Shown here piece after piece: positions 51,300 to 61,929 of a stretch of DNA of 64,000 bases (within the stretch, counting starts at the first letter, position 1; each line of letters starts with the position of its first letter). A program made the position numbers and the translations under genes. Where the stretch lies: assembly GCA_022494885.1 (NCBI GenBank), contig JAGVSM010003611.1, positions 1 through 64,000 on the forward strand. The letters are read 5' to 3'. Below the pieces are notes generated by a model. The model saw nothing but the letters and a program-made list of their open reading frames with translations, did not search any database and had not been told where the DNA came from. The stretch comes from Micrasema longulum. Its lineage: Eukaryota > Arthropoda > Insecta > Trichoptera > Brachycentridae.

Positions 51300-52340
51300 A
51301 CAGTTGTTTTTATACATAATTGGTTGTAAATGCCTTAAATACCCTTGTACTGCCCCAGTTACGTAAAATGATTAAATGCATCATTTTAAATAATAAAACT
51401 ACTTAATCGCAGGAAAATATTTAACTGTTTGAAATATTTGAAAACCTGTTTATTTTTCTATGCGAATATTATTAACTTATTCAACCTGAATTGAGCCACA
51501 ATTTTCTAACTTAAGACTGTAGTCTGATAATAATAATACCATTTTGTGGTTTTAAAACGCCGATCTTTCAAAACCACGCCAGTAAAAAAATTGTTTAAAC
51601 ATTTTTTAAGGAATTAGGTTTCACTCATTTTAAAAGAATAATATTTTGATTGTAAATATTTCATTTTCAAAGAATGATTTAAGAAAAATTTTCATGCTCA
51701 CATGGGCCTTAGATTTCCCGAAAATTTTGATAAAATAAAGTTTTAGGAATGAAATATTTACAACTAAAACATTATTTGTAAAAAAAAAATGCAATTCCAT
51801 AAAAGGTTTTAACAATTTTATTTTGTTTAAACAATTATTGAAAATTTAATAAAATACCATAAAGTTTGTGTGATTGAAAATGCTTGAATTTCGTTTCAAA
51901 AATAAAATTTTAAGATTTCAAATCGAACTAGAAAATAACCTAAGATGTTTTTTAAAAATTAATATTTAGGTAAATAAGAATGTTATTTTAAATAAATCAG
52001 TACAAAAAAATTACCTTCTTTTTGAATTGAATCATACCATCGAATCAAATGTACAAACCACAAATTGTATGTAAGTTGTAAGCAAACAAGATTTCGGTTA
52101 ACTTCGGTAGGTGGCGCTAGCAATTTCATTCGAAAGAGTCGGTTTAAAATAAACAAAATAATATAGTCAAAAAAAGTGTGCAAAAACAATAATATAAAAT
52201 AAACTTACCTCACTCGTAGATAACCCGGTATTTTTAATTCAACACACAGCAAATATTTCATATCGCGCAAAAATACAAAATGGAACGAAATAAATTACAG
52301 TTGGTAATTTAGTTACATAGAGACAGTTGTTTATAAATCT
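51300..52340. other. Gene-free stretch between convergent genes
   Basis: AT-rich. A possible splice donor on the minus strand (CTACGAGTGAG then GTAAGTTT, about 52204-52222) was seen without a matching acceptor. Confidence 0.4.
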
Positions 52341-52346
52341 ACTTAC

Positions 52347-54171
52347 CCTGCGTCCCACGCACCCCTAGGCCCAGTAAGGAACGCTCTCCTGGCCTTCCAG
52401 TGGGTAGCGGCCCGCGCTTCGCGACCCCTGACCTGGTTTTGGAAGGCATTATACCTCTGCAGATCTTCAGCGCGCCAGTTCTTGAATGAAGATATCACCT
52501 GGGCCTAAAAATAAAATAACAACATGATATTAAAGGTAAAATCATTTCACACAGTTTTATCATGTTAATATAGCAAAGGTTTGTCGATTAACGGCCAGAT
52601 GCATCGATGAAAGTCGTAGTCCCGTGGTAATATCGCAGATTCACGGATCCGAAGTCCGAAGTTCGAACCCCGATTTACCACAACTTGATTTCTGACTTTC
52701 TAGCTAGTTATTTACTACTAGTTGAAATAAACCATGTCCGGGCGGACGTACAATACAGTTATGTGTGTGAAATAGAACTAGAAACCTGGACTAGCGTTTT
52801 CGACTCGAAGACTACTCTAGGGTGAAAATCCTGAAAACGGAAATCGATTGAAGACAACTCCGACTAGTAGTGGTTGCCGCGTTCGCCTATAATGGTTAGG
52901 ATCCCAAGCTGGATTCCTGGCAAGATCGATGCAAATTATACTGAAGGTGATTTTCCACTGTAAGGAAATGTAAGGTACATTGTAACAACGTAAATATTTT
53001 TAATGAGGAAGAACAGCGCTACTGGAAATTGGATATAAAAAATGTTTTCTTGCAGGCGGTAAAAATAAGAGCATTTAATTGTTCGACGAAGTCTCTTGGA
53101 AATGTTAAAAAAAAAAAAATAATAAACTAGTTTGAACTACGTCACAAGTTCTTCCGGATCAAACAATCTATGGGCCTTACTTATTAACTTGGTATAAAGT
53201 TACGTCTAGGCATAGTGGTAGAATACTCTCATAATACCCATCCACAATTCCTCTTTCTTCTCTAACTCATATAGTGTCCATGCGGCTCGACTGTGGAATC
53301 ATCTCCCATCCACCATCAAAGATGTTACTACATTATCTCTGTTTAAATCACGTCTGAAGAAACATCTCCTCTCTCTTCCTCAATCTCTCCTCCTTTCCTT
53401 TTCCTCTTTCCGCTTTCCTCTTTCCTCTTTCCTCTTTCCTCTTTTCCTCTTTCCTCTTTCCTCTTTCCTCTTTCCTCTTTCCTCTTTCCTCTTTTTTCCC
53501 TTTTTCCCATTGAGTAATAGTTTTGATTTAAGGTAATTTATAAACAAATGCGTTTATTTCTATTTTTATTTATCTTTAGCTTTTTAATAATTTTTTTCTA
53601 TTGAATATGTTCTGTAACTTGAATTATAAAAATAAAACTTTTATTTTATTGGTTGGTTGGAAGAAATTGCCATTTGGCAATAAGCCCGCCAATGTACAAA
53701 TAACATTATGTACAAAAAGTTAAATAAATAAATAGAATACGGTTGGGAATACCATCTTTATTATGGTGGTAGAATTACGAACGTTCTATCGTTTATTCCA
53801 AGTGAATCGGGGGCTAGATATGTTTGAGGAATCTAGTCAGTCATTAAACAATAAATTGTGAGCGATCATTATGGGTTAATTTGTGTTTGTTGCCAACTTT
53901 ACTATATTGCTATACTTTCTATAAATACTTTGTCCTCTGTTTTGGGAACATGGGGGGTTTATTCCAGTTTTCCCGATTATGCAGGGAAAAAAAACACGAC
54001 GCACAATATAAGGTAACTCACCTGAAAATGGTTTTTGGCTTGCATTTGCTCTCTCGCTCTAGCATTGGCTCCAGCCTTACAGGCCTCGTAGCATTCCGCC
54101 CAAAAAGTGTTAAGGGGCTCTCCGACAAGAGTGTTGGTCTCTCTGTCGTACGCGATACTCAAAGGTCGCAC
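52347..54171 (-). CDS. Two exons of a putative BEACH-family scaffold protein (partial)
   Basis: Exon A is 54171-54022 (acceptor TTTTTTCGACAG, donor GTGAGT, 50 codons) and exon B is 52504-52347 (acceptor TTATTTTTAG, donor GTAAGT, 158 bases). They join in phase 0; exon B ends one or two bases into the next codon, so the gene continues outside. The protein reads VRPLSIAYDRETNTLVGE, NTFWAECYEACKAG, KNHFQ, then AQVISSFKNWRAEDLQRYNA, and RAATHWKARRAFLTGPRGAW. A predicted basic helical stretch leading to an R/K-x-x-x-x-LTxxRGAW motif is what I know from the segment just before the PH-BEACH module in neurobeachin/LRBA/NBEAL-type proteins, large vesicle-traffic scaffolds. This is recognition from memory of the family and not a search. 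The splice sites and coding composition are solid; the family call is moderate. The intron contains tRNA-like, repeat V and LINE sequences. No other exon was found in the window. Confidence 0.6.
52605..52690 (+). repeat. tRNA-like sequence (SINE family S2 head)
   Basis: GTAGTCCCGTGGTAATATCG and GTCCGAAGTTCGAACCCCGA followed by TTTACCACAA. Same head type as 14128. Lies in the BEACH-like gene intron. Confidence 0.5.
52870..52965 (+). mobile_element. SINE S1-like head
   Basis: AGTGGTTGCCGCGTTCGCCT (A-box) and GGATCCCAAGCTGGATTCCTGGCAAG-like B-box with changes (about 52900-52925), followed by a short body. Intronic. Confidence 0.45.
53000..53200 (+). repeat. Dispersed repeat V, copy 2
   Basis: Colinear with 13020-13215: AATGAGGAAGAACAGCG, GAAATTGGATATA, GTCACAAGTTCTTCCGGATC. 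Confidence 0.5.
53215..53735 (+). mobile_element. LINE 3' fragment, family L-53
   Basis: Translation reads SFFSNSYSVHAARLWNHLPS, TIKDVTTLSLFKSRLKKHLL, the polymerase tail. A (TTTCCTC)n pyrimidine repeat at 53394-53500 and the 3' UTR shared with 22490-22775 follow, ending AAGCCCGCCAATGTACAAAT and AAATAAATAAAT. Antisense within the BEACH-like intron. Confidence 0.8.
53394..53500 (+). repeat. Pyrimidine microsatellite (CTTTCCT)n
   Basis: About 12 or more near-perfect CTTTCCT units with occasional extra T. The homologous place in 22490-22775 holds only two or three units, so this copy has expanded. Confidence 0.8.
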
Positions 54172-54234
54172 CTGTCGAAAAAATAAAAATATATTTTATA
54201 AATACTTTGTATGAAATAAAAAACAAGGCTTAAA

Positions 54235-54560
54235 TTGGGCTGAATATTGTCGAAATGCGATCTCTCAGGCCAATGTGTGGTAAAATTATGCACGGTAGAT
54301 GCACAAATGTCGAGATCTATCTAAATTACGTAAGGCTAGGCCGAAATAAGCATTATTGACAAAGTCAAGAAACAAGATCGCGAATGTTGATAGATACAGA
54401 GTCATAGGAAGACCGAAAACGACATGGCATAACCAAATCCAACAAATACTTGAAGACTGACTCGTCAAAAGTCGGAAGCGAGATATGTATGCAATTTCAG
54501 AATGATATGGCGTTCTATCATATCTGCCAACTCCTACGAAGAAACAACTATGCATATATG
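54235..54560 (+). mobile_element. RTE-like LINE fragment
   Basis: Plus-strand text VEMRSLRPMCGKIMHGRCTN, then with breaks DRKRHGITKSNKYLK, matches the protein of 3283-3800. The 3' end GGCGTTCTATCATATCTGCC is present. Confidence 0.7.
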
Positions 54561-54904
54561 TTTAAAATTTTATTTTATTTATTCTTTCAAAATGTTTGTA
54601 TCACATATATTTTTTTACATTGAAGATAGTGTCGTAACTGGGGTATCATGTGCCGAGGGAAACATTTAACATTATTTCGAAACATGCATTAATTACGTAT
54701 TAAACATAATAAAATCATATAAAACTTACAAACAAAATCAAATTTGTACCTATTTGGCTTGATCATATAATATATTATAATAGTATATTATTTGTACCAA
54801 CTCAACACAGGTCACATGGAGTCGAGACTTGTGCCACAATAAATGTAAATAAATAAGTTGTTTGTGAATGATTAAATAAGTAAGCATTGGTTTAAAATGG
54901 TTGT

Positions 54905-55020
54905 CCCTTATTTAAGGTATTCTCCATCCCTGTTGCAATTTGTTAATCTTAATGACTCCCGAGGGGGTATAATCCAGTCTTTTGTCTACGAACATTTAGA
55001 CAAACTCAAATATTGTTTAT
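54905..55020. mobile_element. Foldback MITE family F, outer end only
   Basis: CCATCCCTGTTGCAATTTGT, GACTCCCGAGGGGGTATAAT, CAGTCTTTTGTCTACGAACA and TTTAGACAAACTCAAATATT. Confidence 0.65.
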
Positions 55021-56195
55021 TTTTTTATTCTAAAACTTAGGTAAAAAGTATTGTATGCGTTAATGAAACCAAATATGTTTATATTATAATTGTCGTATAT
55101 TTATGATAATATTTTTTTTTTAAATAAAAAAAATAGAAATAAAAAAAATATATATGGAATACAGGCAATAGAAAGTTACTAGTCTGGCAGATTTAAAGAG
55201 TTGTTACTGGCATGGTTGTAGTCAAATTTATATCACCTGGAAAAGCATTTTCCACATTTTTTTACATTCAATAATCAAAGAAATAAACAGTAGTTTAGCA
55301 TTTTTCGTGTAAATAAAAATCTGTGCCTAAAAGAGTTCAATAAATATTCTTAAAATAAAAAAGCATGTATTGTGGCTAAGGAAGTATACAAATACTAATT
55401 GGGTAAATGAAATACTATCGCGTATTAGATTATTATACAATATGCACATGATAAGAAAGATAAGGAATGAAAGAATATTAACAATAAAACGTGGTGTGTC
55501 TGTTTCAGTTCAATTGTAATATTTGCGTGATACACCACAACACACGAAAGGAAAAGGAAGTCGTAAGAGTGACTGAAGAATTATAGTTAGTTGATTAGAT
55601 AATCTGATGATGGATTGTCAAAGGTAAAAGTGGACACGCAGTGGAAGCTCGTAGGAAGCATAGATATAATTTGAAATAAGTTCGCGAATTTTCTAAATTA
55701 TTCCAGAGCGAAAATGACGGACGCCCGCTCACACTACGCTTTGTTCGGGACTTTTTGGCTTCGCTCTTTTTCATTTTGATTCCCTGACAAAACGCCGCGT
55801 TGTTTTCTCTTTAAAATAATAAACTTTAAAGTAGATACTGACCAATTCAATAAAATACAAATAAATGCGGGATTGAGAACACTCAGACGTCGGAGCATAT
55901 TTAAACTGACTTTGTTATTAAGCAATGCAACATACGACGCATCTTTGGCCCGTATGTGTCGGGAATATAACATAAAATGCCGACAATCGACATGTTTCAT
56001 GACACTCTCCAAACTTTTGTGAATAATCTCTTATTTCATTTTAATCTTAAATACATCTTTAAAATTACATAACTTATTTTGTATTGTTTTGCATATTGTA
56101 TGAGAAATTTCAAAATGTGTAAAAAAAATACTAATATAATATTGTTGATAAATCCACCTGGTCCATGAAGACGTATAGAAATTGAAAAAAATAAC
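55021..56195. other. Gene-free stretch, some possibly old LINE sequence
   Basis: A block at 55730-56010 has less AT bias and reads on the plus strand NAGLRTLRRRSIFKLTLLLS-like text that resembles LINE tails, but no diagnostic motif is present. Confidence 0.3.
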
Positions 56196-56545
56196 GTTTT
56201 CAGGCGTTGCCTAGTATGTGAGTGAAATAATTCAATTAGATGAATCTCACTCGCATAAATAAGAGTTTCAGCTCTTTAACTTCACAAACCATAAACAGAT
56301 AAAAGAATTGAAGGAATATAGATGATCAAATATAGGCAGAATGGTGAAAGTTACACAGTGTGTAAAGTGGCCACTTGAACCAGCCATTGACAGATCATAA
56401 GCCCTGTAGATGCCTAGACTTCTATATTACCTTCTCTTAAATGTTCTTTATCTCTGATGTAATATGTTAATATAAACAGCTCCCCAGGGAGTTGAATCCA
56501 GTCCTTGTCTACAAAAATTTGGACAAACTCAAAATATTGTTGATA
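56196..56545. mobile_element. Foldback MITE family F, second subfamily, right half with internal segment
   Basis: An internal segment (TTTTCAGGCGTTGCCTAGTA...ATAAGAGTTTCAGCTCTTTA) precedes the right arm (GAATGGTGAAAGTTACACAG, GGCCACTTGAACCAGCCATT, CTAGACTTCTATATTACCTT) and the outer end (GCTCCCCAGGGAGTTGAATC...GGACAAACTCAAAATATTGT). Confidence 0.75.
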
Positions 56546-56604
56546 AAGTAATAAATTAAGATTTTTTAATATGCTTAAATTCCATATAATAGTTGTTTAA
56601 CCTT

Positions 56605-56745
56605 GCAACACCTCATGGTCCCTGAACTGGCTTCAGGGGCTTAAGATTGATCATGTAACATATGATCAATATAAACAGAATTGGATATACCAATACAGTA
56701 CCCAATGCACCTTTGGGTACGGATAGGAATATGATGATGAAGATG
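56605..56745 (+). mobile_element. SINE S1 3' part
   Basis: CATGGTCCCTGAACTGG, CTTAAGATTGATCATGTAAC, CAATACAGTACCCAATGCAC and a GATGATGAAGATG tail. Head missing. Confidence 0.6.
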
Positions 56746-57189
56746 TTCAAATATCTATCTAAATTTCGTCAAAATTCAAAAATATATCAAATTGAAGATT
56801 GTTGTCAAAAAAAACATGCATTACAGTAAATAAAAATTATGTATGGATCATCAAAATGAAAATATGAATAATGAAACATCTTTAATATGTGAAGTTAATG
56901 ATAAAGAAAATCGTTTTGTGATGAAAATAATTGACAATATCATGCCCACTAAAAAAAAATATTTAATAAAATTAACCAACAATCCTTGTGTAAACTACAG
57001 AGACGAATGAAGCATACAAAGTTGCTCAAATAATTCAATCAGGTGAAGAATGAGAAATTAGGAAACATAAGTTATCTGAATTTAATAACTTGTACTATGG
57101 TAACTGAAATTATTTTTGTACATATTAATTATAATGTAAATTATATCTAGTTGTTTGGGTTTTTTTTATAACTATCAAATGTTCATAAA
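56746..57189. other. Gene-free stretch
   Basis: No supported feature. Confidence 0.4.
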
Positions 57190-57520
57190 GGCTATAAAAA
57201 ATGGATAGTGGAGGTGGGTAGAAGTAAAATGAATAGTCTCATTCGCCCAAACCAATATTGAATCACCTGCTCCACAAACGTATAGTTAATGTAATGTTTT
57301 TGTTATTTTATCGTGTTTCTTAATATAAATAATACAGGTAACATAAACAAAATATAAACATAATTACGCAGTGTTTAAAATTGTGAATACATTTTGTAAT
57401 TTCTCTCTGTATATTAATTCTTCTTTGTATATTCTCATATGTAAAAAAAATAAATTATTGCTGTGTCCTCGGCATGGGTAACCCCAGTAAGGACATATTA
57501 ATATTTTTTATTGTTTATAA
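57190..57520 (+). mobile_element. LINE 3' UTR, family L-14, second copy
   Basis: GTGGAGGTGGGTAGAAGTAA, GTCTCATTCGCCCAAACCAA, GTGTCCTCGGCATGGGTAAC match 14460-14880 in order. The coding part is almost gone. Confidence 0.65.
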
Positions 57521-57524
57521 GTAA

Positions 57525-58210
57525 CTAGCGGACCCGGCAGACGTTGTCCTGTGCAAACGTTGGTTTGCCTGAGATAAGCTTGGAAAAAGACTTTTCATTG
57601 ATAAGTAGGTACTCAGGTACTTTTTTGTAATTAAATTCTAAAACTAAAAATTGTAAATATTCAAATATTTAATAGGTACTTGTTTATGGTTGAATTCCAA
57701 AACATAAAATAAATATTTTTTCAAATATGCCATTCTTTTTGCAAACGTCAAACTCTGGTCGTCTCACCAACAAAATGGTGTACTCATGTAAGAATACGAT
57801 TTTCAAAAATGTATTGAATTTAATATTATTTAAGCGTTACTAAAAATCCAATAAAAAGAAATAAATAGGTAGAGATTACAAGGAATATAAGGAAGGAATC
57901 TGATTGAGATCCACAAAAAACAAATGCTGTTTGTCAACATTCAAAAACAAACTTTATTTATACACAAAAAAACAACATCTTTCCATTTTTTTGCAAATGC
58001 ATTCTCCTCCAATGCAACCCTGGTAGATTGATGAATTAAACTTTAATGCTCCCAACTTATTTTTTACATATTCGATTGAAGATTTTAATATCTACGAACA
58101 CGCACAGCGCAATGACCTATATTTCTCCAAAAACTGCACGAAAATCGGTTAAGCCGTTTAGTACGATGACATCACACGTACAGAGGAATTACATATATAA
58201 AGTTGTGAAA
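57525..58210 (+). repeat. Arthropod-type dispersed repeat (ACTAGCGGACCCGG...)
   Basis: Starts ACTAGCGGACCCGGCAGACG and ends AAAATCGGTTAAGCCGTTTA then ACATATATAAAG, an end pair I recall as a widespread dispersed repeat in arthropod genomes. No coding sequence; class not settled. Confidence 0.5.
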
Positions 58211-58789
58211 AAAATAAAATAATAAAAATAAATTACATAACAAATGTTGTTTATAGAACTACTAATGAAAAAAATAATTATTTATTAAAACAGATAAGTA
58301 TTCCTTAGATTGATCCGGCTGAATTAATTTGTGACATATGAGTGAAATGGAAATTATAAGTGAAATTAGCCAAACCCATTGTAGCGTCGCATCACTAACA
58401 ATATCAACAGCTAAAAAAAATATAAATTCTCAAAGTAGCTACATAATCAAACGTAATTTACGAGTGTCTAGTTAATGGGACATTATTTGTGTGATTTCTA
58501 AACACGCATTTATTTAAAATAGATAAAAGTGAACGTAATTAAACGAGCTAGAAAGAAAATTCACATAATTTCGAATAGTAATTATTGTAAACGTATTAAA
58601 ACTTTCTTGGGTACCTTTGAACAAATTGTAAGGTGGTTTATAAATACTACCTTTGTTCATGTCATACATTTCTAAGCAACTTTACTTCTTTATATAAAAA
58701 AAAAACTTTCACCGAGTACCTATTGATTGAGTTTTTTATAAATCAAACGACGTATCATTTTTATTGATTACATTCATATTTGTTCTCGA
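58211..58789. other. Gene-free stretch
   Basis: No supported feature. Confidence 0.4.
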
Positions 58790-59590
58790 AGTGTGATCTT
58801 TCAGGCGTATGCGAGGTAAAACTATAAAAATAGGCGAACAAATATCTCGCCTATTAAGGGACCATCTGTATTTTTGTCTATGTTTTAGTTTTCAAAAGTT
58901 TTAATTAATATTTCAGTACACGCAAAAAAAAAAACATTAAAAATCAGACTCATTTAGAATGGTAATTTATTATTGAAAAGCAACACTAAACTATTTAAGT
59001 TTGTGGATTAGAGGCTTGAAATTGAGACGTATTTCAGCTCTCCTGAACATTTTTGAAAATTACAGATGGTTCCGTCTGCCATCTGACTACCGAATCTGTA
59101 TCTGTGCATTATGTGAGGCTGAGACAAGCATTGTTGACAAAATCAATGGAGAAGTGCTGCGTTGGTTTAGACAAGTAGAGCGAATGGAATGTTGTGGATG
59201 CAGAAAACGGGGAAAACCGAAAAAGACATAACATGACCAAATCTAACAAATACTCAGAGATGGACGAGTCAAAAGTCCGAATGATCGGCGCGCGTGCATG
59301 AGAAGACGTATGAATGAAGAGGAAGGGAGATCTGTATTAAAGGCGACATACGTGGTGTAGTGGTTAAGATGCTTAACTCACGCGCGGAAGGTTCCGGGTT
59401 CGATTCCCGGTAAAAAAAAAACACAAACATTTAATGTATTTTTTCTGAAGGCTGGGCGTTCTGTTTTGATTTTCACCATTGTAATTTGGCCCTTAGGTCT
59501 GCTGTAAAAAAAAGGAAAATACAGAGTTATATGGCATTCGATCCTCTCGGCTTACCCCTGTGGAAAACGGCGTGATGGTTGGTTTGCGTT
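58790..59590 (+). mobile_element. RTE-like LINE fragment with two interruptions
   Basis: GAAGTGTGATCTTTCAGGCG (58796) corresponds to EMRSLRRMCG. The text resumes at about 59100 with ALCEAETSIVDKINGEVLRW, FRQVERMECCGCRKRGKPKK. The final part AGAGTTATATGGCATTCGAT and AAAACGGCGTGATGGTTGGT follows a SINE. About 270 bases at 58820-59090 are foreign. Confidence 0.75.
59341..59520 (+). mobile_element. SINE (tRNA-derived) inserted in the RTE-like LINE
   Basis: CATACGTGGTGTAGTGGTTA (A-box), TTAACTCACGCGCGGAAGG and a perfect B-box GGGTTCGATTCCCGG, then a short A-run and a body with AGGCTGGGCGTTCTGTTTTG. Flanking LINE sequence (GATCTGTAT before, ACAGAGTTATATGGC after) rejoins exactly when it is removed. 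Confidence 0.75.
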
Positions 59591-59699
59591 TGTTCGGCCA
59601 TAGTTACGATACTCTATTATTAATTTTAATCATATAATTTTAGTTATTATAAAAAAAAAATTGAGTCAAAATAAATAAATAATTACAATAGGTCCTTTT

Positions 59700-60030
59700 T
59701 TCACTATATTTTTAGTTTGTCCAAATGTTTGCAGACAAAAGACTGGAGTCATTAAGATAAACAAATTACAACACAGATGTAGAACATTTTGTTGATTTAT
59801 ATTTACGATGAACGCAACAGTTTTTTTTATATATAATACATTCACCATTCTGCCCATGTTTAAACATCTACATTTCCGAAACTAACTTCCCTAAGATCAA
59901 CAGATGGAAGAGTTGAGGAACTTTGGATGTTAAAGCATGGGCTGGATGGTGAATGTTACCAGCCAATGACAGATCATAAGCCCTGCAAATGCCTAGACTT
60001 TCATATTCCCTTCTCTAAAATGTTTTATGA
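59700..60030. mobile_element. Foldback MITE family F, both ends, rearranged
   Basis: Left outer end TTTTTAGTTTGTCCAAATGT, GACTGGAGTCATTAAG, then an unrelated AT-rich piece, TTCACCATTCTGCCCATGTT, CAACAGATGGAAGAGTTGAG, and the right arm to CTAGACTTTCATATTCCCTT. Confidence 0.7.
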
Positions 60031-60533
60031 ATTTTTCGTAATTATTTATTCATTTATATACATCAACGGTTCAAAGAACCTTCTGTAAAAAAATATTTAT
60101 AGAAATAATCACAGCAGTGCACAATAATTATTTAGTACGTAATATGAAATAATTGAATAATTGAAACTAAACAATTTAGTGAACATATAATACCAAAAAA
60201 CAAAAAAGTAAAAAATAAACATAAAATCTCTGAATAAACGATAACAATAACCATCAGAAAATCTTATGTTCTAAATACAAATAAAACACATTAAGGTTAA
60301 GAATAACTAGATAATAAAAATGAAAAAAAAATTACAACATTAGTACTTTATAAATTATAAGTATTTTAGAGCAATAAAATAAAAAAACAAAAGTAAAATT
60401 TAATTCAACTAAATAATACCTTTATGACTTGAAATAAATTTCATGATGTTAGAAGAATACTGTAGAATTACTAATTTTTTTTATATATTATCAAACCACC
60501 GTTGATTTTATTACCAAACATGTGCCAGGTTAT
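60031..60533. other. Gene-free stretch
   Basis: Very A-rich; no supported feature. Confidence 0.45.
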
Positions 60534-60891
60534 ACAGGGTGTTCTTTAAACCCTGTCACATCCGAAACCACGATGATCAGTATGGGCAAGAAGACATATT
60601 AGCATATTTAAAAAATATTTAGAATGAAGAAAAATAAAAAAAAACAAATAATTGCTAACTTCTGCAGGGGAGAAGCGAGGGGGCGTGGCCGCGCGGTTGA
60701 CAGTGTATCAGACTCCCCTCTCCCTCCTCGTCGTTTCTCCTCTGCAGAAGTAAAAGCAACCAGTTGTTTTATTTGATATTTTATTTTTGTAAATTTTATT
60801 CGTTCTAAAAAAATATTTTAATGTGCCAATATGTCTTGCTCATACTGATCATCGTGGTTTCGGATGTTACAGGGTTTAAAGAACACCTTGT
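60534..60891. mobile_element. MITE M4 (358 bases)
   Basis: The left end has ACAGGGTGTTCTTTAAACCC continuing TGTCACATCCGAAACCACGATGATCAGTATG in similar order; the right end read inward is ACAAGGTGTTCTTTAAACCC. Inverted arms of about 90 bases. A second, GC-rich inverted pair (CTTCTGCAGGGGAGAAGCGA / TCGTTTCTCCTCTGCAGAAG) fills the centre around 60660-60755. Confidence 0.8.
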
Positions 60892-61119
60892 ATTTACATT
60901 TTTTTAATTAATTGCTTGTATTTTATAAAATCAGTTTTTTTTCACTGTATTCTCTTATAGATTTAATGCAAAAAATGTAAAAAGCAAAAATTAGAAAATT
61001 AAATTTCAATTGCAAAAACATGTTCAAACCTTATTATCGCAAAACTATCGAAATGGCACATGGTAAGTTTAACGTTCAAACCAACATTCAACGAGTTGTG
61101 TAAAGTGTAAAGTGACGAA

Positions 61120-61362
61120 GTGCATGAACTTGTAATTCCTCTTTATGCTGTATGTTGTATGTGCAGATGGAAGCATCGACCTACGGTTTGGTTATATGGC
61201 CGCCTCGGGCGTGTGACATGCCCGGTATACTTTCACTGGGCACGCCACACGGCGGTCGTGTTGACCACCGCTCGTGACCTTAAACTAACTGTACTGCAGA
61301 AATCGCGAACAGCGAACAGCAATGTGAAGGAAGTAAAAGTTATCACCCAGATGATTTTTTAA
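61120..61362 (+). other. GC-rich open frame, unassigned
   Basis: An 80-codon frame (CRWKHRPTVWLYGRLGRVTC, HWARHTAVVLTTARDLKLTV) lies in the GC-richest block of this end of the window. It contains an inverted GGCGTGT...GGGCACGCC. No domain, splice pair or promoter was recognised. It could be an old transposon piece or an unrecognised exon. Confidence 0.25.
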
Positions 61363-61524
61363 CGATGCTCAACTTCGTTTCTACAAATCGACATTAATTA
61401 AAAACAAAATACAACATTAACATGTATTCGATCCTGTACTATAAACACACACGCCTGCGCAGACAAAAAACATTGCCGACAAAGTGTTCGTGGCGCAAAT
61501 TTTACTAGGGTATTCATATTTTTG

Positions 61525-61880
61525 AATTGGGAAATATCACGTACCACGAATACGGATAAGAAAATATGAAATGGATTTAGAATGATTAGTTGTATTTTTA
61601 TATGGATATTGTAGAGAAATGTTTTCATACGTAACTTTTTTTTTAATGTCACTAGAAAAACGCGACATGTTTTGCATTGATAGTTGTGACGTCAAGATTC
61701 GTGACGTTTTTTTTTAAAAAAAAATAATGGTTTGCAACAAAGCTAAAAATTAACATTAATCGTGGCGTATTAGAGGCGTGTCCAATGCAATGACCGTTTT
61801 TGCGGGAATTCAAAATTACACATTTAAAACATTTTTTTATGCTACTAATAAGTAGCAAAAAATATAGACCCATAGCATAA
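61525..61880 (+). repeat. Dispersed repeat R, copy 3
   Basis: AATATCACGTACCACGAATA, AAAAACGCGACATGTTTTG, GTCAAGATTCGTGACG, CGTATTAGAGGCGTGTCCAA and GCTACTAATAAGTAGCAAAA. Most complete compact copy. Confidence 0.65.
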
Positions 61881-61929
61881 ACCCTTTTTACTTTAAAAAT
61901 GTAAAATGAAAAAAAATACATTTCCTTAT

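Noticed and set aside
52204..52245. A third exon of the BEACH-like gene (CTACGAGTGAG then GTAAGTTT on the minus strand)
   Set aside because: The donor looks real, but no acceptor or frame-compatible coding stretch could be placed upstream of it.
53394..53500. CRISPR-like array
   Set aside because: The regular units are a 7-base pyrimidine microsatellite without spacers, in a eukaryotic LINE.
59343..59412. Possible tRNA gene
   Set aside because: It lies inside a LINE as an insertion with an A-run and SINE body; no acceptor pairing.
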